A program made the translations under genes and the position numbers. This document shows positions 41,780 through 50,700 of a stretch of 64,000 bases of DNA, one piece after another. The notes beneath the pieces were generated by a model. That model was not told the DNA's origin. It made no database searches and saw only the letters and a program-made list of their open reading frames with translations. Position 1 is the stretch's first letter, and each line of letters opens with the position of its first letter. Source of the DNA: Pseudoxanthomonas sp. CF385 (GTDB lineage Bacteria; Pseudomonadota; Gammaproteobacteria; Xanthomonadales; Xanthomonadaceae); assembly GCF_900104255.1 (NCBI RefSeq), contig NZ_FNKZ01000001.1, forward strand, positions 62,001 to 126,000. The letters are read 5' to 3'.

Positions 41780-43669
41780 CTACAGCCCAGTCGCGTTGAC
41801 CGTGCATTGCAGCGTGACTGTGACACGCCCGCCGACAGGCAAGACGGGAATGGTCATGCCGGCGCCCAGCAAGGTAGTGACGGGCACGGTCGCGGACGGG
41901 CAACTTGCGCCGCCGGTGGCAGTGCATGTGGCCGTCGTGCTCGGAGCCGTGCAGGTCTGCCCGGTGGACGGCGCGTCGCTCAGTACGGCGTTCGTCACCG
42001 CGTTCGCGCCGTTGTTGCTTACCACCAACGTGTACGTCACTACATCGCGCGATACCACCGGACTGGGCGTGGCGGTCTTGACCACCTGGATGTCTGCCTG
42101 TTGCAGCGTATTGGTGAACGTGCAGATGATGTCGTTGCCTGCCGCCGTGGCCGCGGCATCGAGCGTCACGGTCCGATTCACGAGGTCGGGCGTTGCGCTG
42201 CCACCGCTGCCCATGCCGGTACAGGTGATGTCCGTCACCCGATAGGTCGCCGGCGAGGTGCTTTCGGTGATCGTGGTGGCGGTCGCTGCCGCAGACAGCG
42301 CCTGTGTTGCCCCACTCACCGCGGCACCTGCCGTCGTGGTGGTCAGCGTCTGGGTCTGCACGCCATTCGTGCCCGTGAACCCGAACCCGCCCACGCCGCC
42401 CACGCTGATCTTGCGGAGCGTCAGCCGCGGATTGCGTACCTGCAAGGTCGCATTCGGTGGGGGCACCAGGCCGGTCGTCGTCACGTTGCTGGCGCCGTTG
42501 GTGTAGGCGCCCTCCGTCGTGGCGACCACATTGACCGACACGGTGCATGACGTTTGTCCTGCGGCCAGGTCGCCACCCGTTATCGTGATCGTGTTGGTCC
42601 CGGGGGTCGCCGAGATCACGCCATTTCCGCACCCGTTGTTGACGGCGCTGGCGGGATTCGCTACGAGCACTCCCGTCGGCAGGGTGTCCAGGAATGCCCA
42701 GTTCGGCTTGGCGGCAAGCTCCGTAGTATTGACGATGGTGAACGTCAGCGTCACGGGTTGATTGGTGCCCGCGGGATTGGGTGCGAACGCCTTGTACAAC
42801 GACGGCGTGACATCGAGCACGCGGATGTTGTCGAACGCGGCGTCGTTGCCGGTGCCCGATCCGTTGAGATTAGTCATCCGGATGCCGAGCGAGTTTCCAT
42901 TGAACAGGATAGGCGTCGCCGAGCTGACGGTTCTTGCATAGTAGTCGGCTGGATTGGAGACACCGCTTGCAGGGCAACCATTCAAGCCAGGCGTGCATTG
43001 CACGCCCGGAACACCGATGATGTTCGAAACCGAAGCGCTCGTGCACAGCGCACCGGTCGTGCCTGCTGAGATCGCTGTCCCGGTGGATGTGATCAGATTG
43101 AAGTCATAGTTGGGCGCGCTGTTGGACCAACAGGAGGTCGCGGCAGCGTCAACACTGAAACTTATGAAGCGACTCGTTGTCGTCGCGGGCAGGGGAATCT
43201 GGTTGACCGTTGCGATCTCGATGTTGACACCAGGATTGGCCCCATCGGTGTAAGCCGTCACCGCGCGGTTGGTGGTCTGGTTCCACGTCATTGACGTGGT
43301 GTCGCTGCCGTTGAGTACGCCAAGGGTCCAGGCCAGTTGGCGAACGACGTTGAATGCATCCTGGTCCTGCACCGCCGTCTTGAGCGTGCAGTTGCTCAAT
43401 GGCTGCTGGGACTGCAGCGTTGAACCGGCCACGATCTGGCCGTTGCAAGCCGCCAACCAGTTGGGATGGGCCGTGTAGGTGACGCCTGTCGCGGACGCGT
43501 ACGCGGTCAGTAGCTGGATGTTCGTATCCGGACCGTTCTCGAAATCCTCCGCGTAGAGCACGGTCGGAGCCTGCGGCGTTTGAGCGAGGGCGCTGCCCAC
43601 CATGCCCAACATAGCGAGGGCGACCGCGGTCACCCACTGCAGACACTGACGGAATCGCAGCGCTCGCAT
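41780..43669 (-). CDS. secreted DUF11-repeat surface protein (paralogue B)
   Basis: 629 residues from ATG 43669 (MRALRFRQCLQWVTAVALAM, signal cleaved near ALAQ); upstream in-frame codons give an implausible arginine-rich extension. The N-terminal ~240 residues form a unique domain (EDFENGPDTNIQLLTAYASA). Next come a DUF11-like domain (LYKAFAPNPAGTNQPVTLTF), the prealbumin-like LRKISVGGVGGFGFTG domain, and a C-terminal DUF11 domain ending TVTLQCTVNATGL. The last ~210 residues are closely related to paralogue A at both protein and DNA level, indicating tandem duplication. Probably exported to or beyond the outer membrane. Ligand unknown. Confidence 0.83.
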   Translation of the reverse strand: MRALRFRQCLQWVTAVALAMLGMVGSALAQTPQAPTVLYAEDFENGPDTNIQLLTAYASATGVTYTAHPNWLAACNGQIVAGSTLQSQQPLSNCTLKTAVQDQDAFNVVRQLAWTLGVLNGSDTTSMTWNQTTNRAVTAYTDGANPGVNIEIATVNQIPLPATTTSRFISFSVDAAATSCWSNSAPNYDFNLITSTGTAISAGTTGALCTSASVSNIIGVPGVQCTPGLNGCPASGVSNPADYYARTVSSATPILFNGNSLGIRMTNLNGSGTGNDAAFDNIRVLDVTPSLYKAFAPNPAGTNQPVTLTFTIVNTTELAAKPNWAFLDTLPTGVLVANPASAVNNGCGNGVISATPGTNTITITGGDLAAGQTSCTVSVNVVATTEGAYTNGASNVTTTGLVPPPNATLQVRNPRLTLRKISVGGVGGFGFTGTNGVQTQTLTTTTAGAAVSGATQALSAAATATTITESTSPATYRVTDITCTGMGSGGSATPDLVNRTVTLDAAATAAGNDIICTFTNTLQQADIQVVKTATPSPVVSRDVVTYTLVVSNNGANAVTNAVLSDAPSTGQTCTAPSTTATCTATGGASCPSATVPVTTLLGAGMTIPVLPVGGRVTVTLQCTVNATGL

Positions 43670-44050
43670 GTTCTTTGAATCTGCGGCGGTGGCCGGCGAC
43701 GTGCGCACTTGCGATCCCGCTGCGACCGACGATGGTGCGACTCTAGGACTGCGCGCAGCTCCAGCGCGATCCTTCGAGCGGTATGTAATGCTCATTATTT
43801 TCCTGCAGGAACTTTTCCTACAGACGAGCGTCGTTCTTGCGGGCGGATGCAGGACATCGCCCGTCCCTTCAGAGAAAGGTCCCCATGCGCGCTCATAGGG
43901 ACGATATGGCGGCACGCGCACCGCACCGCACCGCGACCGATCTATGGCGCGAATGCTGCGAAGATGCTTCGGCACAGGGCGGCGCGCCATCGCCACCGCA
44001 CCGCAAGAACCGACGCCGGCTTCCCAGCAGGTATTTGCGCTATTGCAGTG
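43670..44050. other. gene-free stretch between the barrel gene and DUF11 paralogue B
   Basis: No convincing ORF is seen on either strand. It must carry the promoter of paralogue B on the minus strand. The sequence around 43795-43830 is less GC-rich (ATGCTCATTATTTTCC), the only feature that looks promoter-like. Confidence 0.35.
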
Positions 44051-47000
44051 TCAGTACGTGCCGACCAGGTTGAGGAACCAGCCCTCGTGGTCGTAGTCGA
44101 AGTCGGTCAGGTCATCGCTGAAATCGGTAAAGTTGTAGCCCACACCGATGCGGAAGTTCTTGTTGAGGTCGCGGTCGAGACCGAGCAGCACGCCTTGCTT
44201 GGTGCCGCCATCCTCGACGTCCAGCCATCGGTACTCGGCCAGCGCATGCCACTGCGTACGCAGGTCGTAGCGGACCTGGGCGGCGGCGAATGTGGTGGCC
44301 GAATCCAGCCACACGCCGGTACCGCGTCCCATGCGGACCTTACCCTCGCGGCGTGCCAGCTTGCCGGCGAACTCCCAGTGCTGATCGAGCTTGTAGACGC
44401 CTTCGAACGAGAGGATCTGAGATTTCTGGTCGTAGTCGGCGCCACCCACCTGACCCAGCGTCGCCAAGTCGTACAGATAGGTGTACCGGCCGAACAGACC
44501 CCATCGCTGGTTGTCCCAAGGGCGGTAGGCGAAGCCGACGTTGCCCTCGATGAACTTCGCGCTGGCCAGCGGGTTGAGCTGGTCGTCGGTGTCGGCGTAG
44601 TTCACGCGTGCGGCGATCCGCCAGCTCTCGTTGATCTTGTGCGTGAGCCGGTTGGTGCTGACCCATTGCTCGCGCTGCTCGGCGCCACGATCCTCGCGCC
44701 ATTCCAGTTTGCTCTGCCAATCTGTATCCGGCGACGTGCGGCCACCCGACACGCTAATGGCGCGACGGTCGACATTGCCACCGGCGGTGTTGGTCAGCTC
44801 GCCATCCGACAGAGTGAAGCCCATGTTCCAGCCCTGCGCAGGATAAAAATCCATGCCGAAGGTATGCGCCAGGCCGGACTGGTTGGGCTCCTTCAGGAAC
44901 TGGCTCTCGTTGTAGAGGTTGACCTGGTTGGACAAACGCCAGCGCTGGCCCAGCGTCCAGCCGTTCTGCGCGTTGCGTGTGAACAGCGAGTCGTAGGCAG
45001 TCGTGTCGGTGGAGTAGGTGTAGGCGCCGTAGACCGAGTGCTCGGCGGTCAGGCGATGCTCGGCGTTGACGGTCGCCGCTTCGCCGCGATCGCCGGTGGT
45101 CAGCTCGGCACCCACGGAGGAATTGTCGCCGTAGAGGTACTTTCCGCCCGCCGTGAACGCGTCGTTGTCCGCGTACTGGCCACCGTCGTCGTCCAGCGTG
45201 AGCTGCGCGAGGCCGTAAAGCTCCAGCGAACTGCCGAAGCGGTGCAGGTACTTCAGCGCGCCGAGCGTACCGACCGCGTCGGTCGACGTGCCCTCGGTGT
45301 CGACGCGGCGGACTTCGGCGCTGAGCGTGCTCGTATCGTCAATCCGCCATTCCAGCGTGGCCTGCGCTTGGGTCAGCGACTCGGCACCGCTTTCAGCACG
45401 CGTGTAGCGTGCATATACGCCCAGGTTCGGCGTGAACTGGCCCAACAGCTCGGCCCCGTACTCCGTCACCGGGCGGCCGGTGTCATAGCGCGAGATCGAG
45501 TAGCCCGCGGTGGTGTTGCGCCACCACGCGCCTGCGCTCCACTCCTGCGTCGTCCAGCCAAGTTCCTTGAAGTTGGCGCGCGCCTCGAGCGATTTCGCCT
45601 CGCCTTCCCGGTACAGGGACGTGTCGTTCTGCTGGATGAAGCTCAGGCCACCGTTGTCGGAGAAGAACACCGGAGAACCGAAGGATTCGGTCTGCGCGTA
45701 CTCCCCCTTGAGGTAGGTACCCTTGCCCGCCTGCAGCGTCAGATCGCCCGCCGCCAGGGTGTAGTCCTCACCCGCGCGGTTCTCCTGCACGTAGGTCGCG
45801 CCCACGCCCACGTGGTTGCCGAACCAGTGCTTGCCGCGGAAGCCGGCGCTGACGTCATCGGCATCGAAGCCCGACGGCACCCATTCGTAGTCCACCAGCA
45901 GGCGCTGTTCGAAACCGTCCAGCGGCGCATCTCGGGTCAGCGTGGGGATGTTCTCGCGGGTGATCTGCGCCAGCGGGCGGGTCAGCAGGATGCGACCCTG
46001 GAGTTCGTCGATCTCGTAGTCCGCGCCACGCTGCAGGACGATGCGGTTCTCGACGCGGCCCGTGGTCAGGTCGCGGATTTCCAGGGTGACGACATCCGAG
46101 CCGGGCAGCAGGTCGGTATGGCGCAGGTAATAGAGGCTGCCGCCGGTACCGATGAATTCGTTGTGGCCGGGTGCGGTTTCGGCCTGCGCGCCGAACACGC
46201 GCAGTTCCGTTCCCGGATCGCCCCAGCGGTTGGTGGCGAGCGAGCGCCAGTTCAGCGCGGCGCCGTACAGCGAGCGCTGGTACTGGGCGTACTCGGTGCC
46301 GGTGATGCCGGTGGAATAGTTGCCCCACAGGGCCTGGTTCTTGTCCCAGTCCACGCGCAGGTAGAACCGCCCCATGGTGTCCACGTCGCGATACGTCGTG
46401 GAATCATCGCCGTACACCGGGTAGTAGAGGTCCGGATCCAACCGGCGGAACACATCCTGCGGATCGGCCTGGGTGAAGCCGTTGAACAACCGGTCCAGGT
46501 CGCGCTGGGTGGTGTCCGCCTGCGCGGTCACCAGGTACTTGCCCCGCAGCTTCGCCTTGCCGTAAAACGCCAGGCGACCATCGCTGATCACGTCGTCCTG
46601 GTAGTTCACGTCGTTGGCGAACGGCGCGGCCGAGCCGCTGGCCTTGTTCTGCGCAATCGTCACGTCGGCCAGGCCGACGCCGAAAAAATAGCGACCGGTG
46701 ACGTCGATATCGAGCGTATGCGCGGCTTTGGTCGCGCCTTCGCCGCCCTGCCCGCCCAGGCCGATGTCGAACCTGTGGTGGCCCACCGGCACTAGGTACT
46801 CGGCGACGAACTTGCGTTCCTGGTCGACCGGGTAGTCTTCACCGTTGATCTTCAGCGCGACGTCGAGCGGAAGATTGCGACCCTGGATGCGGATGCGCGA
46901 CCCGTACATCGGGATGTTCTGCTGGCGCAGCCCGTTCTCGGCGAATGCCGTGTCGATCAGGCTCTGACTCTCCGCCTGGGCCGTCGTCAGCGCGCTGCCC

Positions 47001-47770
47001 AGCGTGCGCTCGACGGTGCTGCGCAGCAGGTCTGCGCCGCGCTCGGCTTCCTCTGGCGACACCAGCTGCAGGGTCCGCGGACGGGTCTCGTCGAAACGCG
47101 AGTCGCCGTCGTAGGCACGCAGCACGTACACCAGTTCGTCGCCCTTCCGGAACGGATAGCGCGACGGCAGCGCGCCATCCCAGTCGGCGCGGGTGACGCC
47201 GGCCACGTCCAGGGGAATCGCCGCGATCGGTTCGATCAGATCCCCATCACTGCTGCGGTACAGGGTGACTTCCAGGCGCTTGATGAAGGCCGGGTAGTTG
47301 CCACGCACGTAGAACGAGACCGGCTTGGTGATGCGCTGGCCATCGAAGGGCACGATCGAGGGCGCCGACACCGACAGTTCCGGCTGACCCAGCGTGGGGT
47401 CTTCGGTCGCCCAGATCACGCCACCGCCTGGCAGGTCGATGGAGAACTTGCCCATCGCCGTCGCCTTGCCCGGCTGCTCCATCGCCACGGTCACCCGGCG
47501 GTCGGGTTGCAGGACCTCGGAGGACGAAGCCTGGCTCGTCCCCTGTGTCACCGGCTTGTCGTAGCTGCGCGTGCGCAGGCGGAACAACAGACCTTCTTCA
47601 CCGGTGCAGCGCTCACCATCGCAGGCGACCGGCGCAGCGGTGCCCTCGGCGCGATCCTGCTGCGCCTGGGGGGAAGGCGCCGCGGTCTGCGCGGCGGCCA
47701 TTGGCGCACCGCCCGCGAGCAGGCCGATCAGCGTGTAGTCCAGCAGCTTCATCTTCATCCGCTTCTTCAT
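44051..47770 (-). CDS. large outer-membrane beta-barrel protein
   Basis: A 1239-residue exported protein. The signal (MKKRMKMKLLDYTLIGLLAG) starts at ATG 47770 with GGGG upstream. Residues about 30-370 hold a periplasmic portion with Ig-like strands (VSFYVRGNYPAFIKRLEVTL and IRIQGRNLPLDVAL). From about 390 the chain alternates short polar and aromatic strands, for example GRFYLRVDWDKNQALWGNYS, ending with WFLNLVGTY: a barrel with a C-terminal aromatic (Tyr) for BAM recognition. It starts 10 bases after the stop of the DUF11/OmpA gene (47781), so the two form an operon. It may assemble or export that giant partner; this is inference. Confidence 0.85.
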   Translation of the reverse strand: MKKRMKMKLLDYTLIGLLAGGAPMAAAQTAAPSPQAQQDRAEGTAAPVACDGERCTGEEGLLFRLRTRSYDKPVTQGTSQASSSEVLQPDRRVTVAMEQPGKATAMGKFSIDLPGGGVIWATEDPTLGQPELSVSAPSIVPFDGQRITKPVSFYVRGNYPAFIKRLEVTLYRSSDGDLIEPIAAIPLDVAGVTRADWDGALPSRYPFRKGDELVYVLRAYDGDSRFDETRPRTLQLVSPEEAERGADLLRSTVERTLGSALTTAQAESQSLIDTAFAENGLRQQNIPMYGSRIRIQGRNLPLDVALKINGEDYPVDQERKFVAEYLVPVGHHRFDIGLGGQGGEGATKAAHTLDIDVTGRYFFGVGLADVTIAQNKASGSAAPFANDVNYQDDVISDGRLAFYGKAKLRGKYLVTAQADTTQRDLDRLFNGFTQADPQDVFRRLDPDLYYPVYGDDSTTYRDVDTMGRFYLRVDWDKNQALWGNYSTGITGTEYAQYQRSLYGAALNWRSLATNRWGDPGTELRVFGAQAETAPGHNEFIGTGGSLYYLRHTDLLPGSDVVTLEIRDLTTGRVENRIVLQRGADYEIDELQGRILLTRPLAQITRENIPTLTRDAPLDGFEQRLLVDYEWVPSGFDADDVSAGFRGKHWFGNHVGVGATYVQENRAGEDYTLAAGDLTLQAGKGTYLKGEYAQTESFGSPVFFSDNGGLSFIQQNDTSLYREGEAKSLEARANFKELGWTTQEWSAGAWWRNTTAGYSISRYDTGRPVTEYGAELLGQFTPNLGVYARYTRAESGAESLTQAQATLEWRIDDTSTLSAEVRRVDTEGTSTDAVGTLGALKYLHRFGSSLELYGLAQLTLDDDGGQYADNDAFTAGGKYLYGDNSSVGAELTTGDRGEAATVNAEHRLTAEHSVYGAYTYSTDTTAYDSLFTRNAQNGWTLGQRWRLSNQVNLYNESQFLKEPNQSGLAHTFGMDFYPAQGWNMGFTLSDGELTNTAGGNVDRRAISVSGGRTSPDTDWQSKLEWREDRGAEQREQWVSTNRLTHKINESWRIAARVNYADTDDQLNPLASAKFIEGNVGFAYRPWDNQRWGLFGRYTYLYDLATLGQVGGADYDQKSQILSFEGVYKLDQHWEFAGKLARREGKVRMGRGTGVWLDSATTFAAAQVRYDLRTQWHALAEYRWLDVEDGGTKQGVLLGLDRDLNKNFRIGVGYNFTDFSDDLTDFDYDHEGWFLNLVGTY

Positions 47771-47780
47771 GATCCGCCCC

Positions 47781-50700
47781 TTACTTCCGTACGCCGACAG
47801 GGGCTGTCGGATCGTTGCTGGTTTCCACGCGGACCTTGGCACGCACCTCCGGACTCAGACGTTTGGCGAGCGCTTCGTAGACCGCCTTGGCACGACGCAT
47901 GCCCAGGGCGACGTTGTAGGCATGGGACGCGCGCACGTCGGTGTGACCGACGATGGCGATGCTGCCCCCACCCCTCTTCTCCAGTGCCGTCGCCACCTTG
48001 TCGAGCAGGGGCTCGAACGCGGGCTTGATCGCGGACTTGTCGGTATCGAACAGCACGGTGCCCAGGAGCGCGCCGCCTTCGTCCACACCGACGATCATGG
48101 AACTCGGGTCGTCGACCGTGCCGCGTACGCTGACCACCAGTCCCTTGGCCGAAGCGGCATCCAGCGTGCTCAGCAGGGCGGCCTTGACCGCATTCGCGCG
48201 GTCGAATGCCAGACCCTCGCTGTCGCCGTTGGCGTGGATGACGACTTCGCCGCCCTGGTACTCGCGCACCTTGGCCGCCATCGCTTCGATCACCGGCAGG
48301 TACTTCTCCCGCACTTCGGCGCTACCGGGGGCGAAGAAGACTTCGCCCATCTCCAGCTCAACCTGCTTGGAGCCGCCCTCGATCACCTGTTCCGGCAGCT
48401 TGACGCCCCAGTCGAACCGGACCGGCACACCCGGCGTGATCCGGCGCAGGAGCGGGTTGTCGGTGGTGAACTCGGCGCCGGCCGGCAGCGTGGACGGGTC
48501 GACCTTCAGGATGAAGTTGCGCCCGCGCTCCCACGCGCCACCCGGCACGCCCGCCAAGTGGTAGCGGCCGAACTGGTCGGTTTCGATCAGCAGGCCTTCC
48601 ACCGACGCGATGCGCACGCCCGGGATGCCGCGTTCGTCGATGCCGGCGTTGCGGATGACGTAGTCGACCACATAGCCACCGTCGCCCTGGGCCACGCGTC
48701 GCTCCACCGTCGGCGCCGCCGCCGTCAGGCCCTTGGCGGCATCGCCATTGGTCTGCACGGTGGTGTTGCCCGCCGCGTCCATGCGAACGGTGACGCCCTC
48801 GGCGCTCGTCAGGACGAAGTCGTCTGTGAAGGCGGGTTCGCTCAGGTGCTGACGGATGACCACCGCGTGCTGTTCGACAGGATCGGTCACGGACTGGCGA
48901 CCGGTGATGGCGCCCACGGCGATCCCGTGCAGCAGCGGCGAACTGGCGTCCGCCTCAGGCTGCAGTCCTGCGCCGCGGTCTACGGTCGTGGAGTTCGCGA
49001 TGTAGGCCGTCGGTGCGAAACCGCCCTGGACCTTCACACCGCTGAGTGCAGCGCTGTCCTGCCAGCCGTCGCCGTCGCGGTCGTTGAAGACCGTGCCGAA
49101 GAGCAGGCTGTCATTCAGCAGCGGATCCGCCGTCAGTTGCACCTCTGCCGTGGCGATATTCGACACCGGATCGTCCGTCGCCGAACGCACCTGCGCCTGG
49201 TTGACGTGGGTGCCCGGACGCACGCCCGCGCCCACCCGCATCACGTACACCAGCGTCGCCGTCTGCCCCGCGGCGACATCCACGCCACTGAAGCGCAGCG
49301 GACTGCCACCCGATACCGTCGCCATACCGTCGGCGTCGTTCGCAACCAGCGAACCTTCGACATAGCTGAAGCCTGCCGCCGGCGTGTCTACGATGCTGCC
49401 GCCCACCAAGTCCATCGCGCCCACGTTCTCGATCGCCAGGGTGTAGCGGACCAGGTCGCCGATGCGAACCTCGCGCGAGCCGGCCGTCTTGCTCACACGG
49501 ATTTCCGGCGCGTCCAGCTGATGTTCGGTGCTGCACGCGGTACACACCGGCGTCTCGCCGCCGCCACCGGTCGCCACCACCTGGTTGCCCACGACGGTAC
49601 CGGCATTGGCGTTCACGACCGCGTCGTAGCTCAACGCATGCAGACCCGTGGTGGTGCCGGCAGGCAAGCGGCAGGTCAGCACGGTCCCATCGAACGAACA
49701 GCCTGCGGGCAGCGCGCCCAACGTCAGGCCACGGTCCGGTGTATCCACCAGGACCACCTCGCCCGTCAGCGCGGAGACGCCGACATCGACCGACAGTGTG
49801 TAGCGCACCGTCTGTCCGACCTGCACCTGGGTACCGGTCGCAGGATTGGAGGACTTGGAGACCGTCACGCGGGGCTCCGCAACCGGCGACGACGTGCCAC
49901 AGTTGCCCGCACAGGTCGGCGCGTCGTTACCGGTGCCGACGACCGCGTTGTTCACAGTGCCACGCGCCGCCGGATTCACGATCGCGGTATAGCTCACGAT
50001 GTACGTGCCCGGAGTGGTACCGGCCGGCAACGTGAAGCGCAGCACGGGGGCGCCGCTGGTGTTGGCCGCGTAGGCGCCGGCATTGGTCACCGTGCCGAAG
50101 GTCAGGCCCGCACCGAGGGTGTCGGTCAGGACCACGTCGGCCGTCGTCACGGCATTGATGACGTTCGTCGTCAGCGTGTAGGTGACGCTGTCGCCCACGG
50201 CCACTTCCGACCGTCCGGTCGGAAGGACGGCGCTCTTGGCGTACGTCACCAGGGGCGGCAGCGGTTCGGTCACCGGCGTCTCGGTACGGCACGTGCCCGC
50301 GCAGGTCGGCGCATCATCGCCGGTGCCCACGACGGTGTTCCTCACGGTGCCGGTCGCCTGATCGTTGACGATGGCCGTATAGCTGACCGAATAAGTGCCC
50401 GGCGCAGTGCCTGCAGGCAATGTGCACACCAGCGGGTTCGAGGTGCCGCACGAGAAGCTGCCGGCAGACACGGTCGCCAGCGTCAGGCCGGCTCCCAGGG
50501 TGTCGGTCAAGGTTACGACGGAGGTGGTCGCCGCGGCCGAGACCTGCACGTTCAAGGTGTAGGTGAGGGTGTCGCCCGTCGAGACTTCCGTCTGTCCGAT
50601 CGGGAGCGCGACCGCCTTGGCATAGGTCACAACCGGGTTGATGACCGGAGTGTCGATCGTCGTCGTGCACGCCGGAGCGGTGCTGCCCACCGGGCAGACC

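Noticed and set aside
41565-42632. 355-codon minus-strand frame overlapping DUF11 paralogue B
   Set aside because: His/Arg/Gly-rich alternative frame of a proven coding region.
43709-46795. 1028-codon plus-strand frame opposite the barrel gene
   Set aside because: Shadow of the minus-strand outer-membrane protein; no domain or ribosome site.
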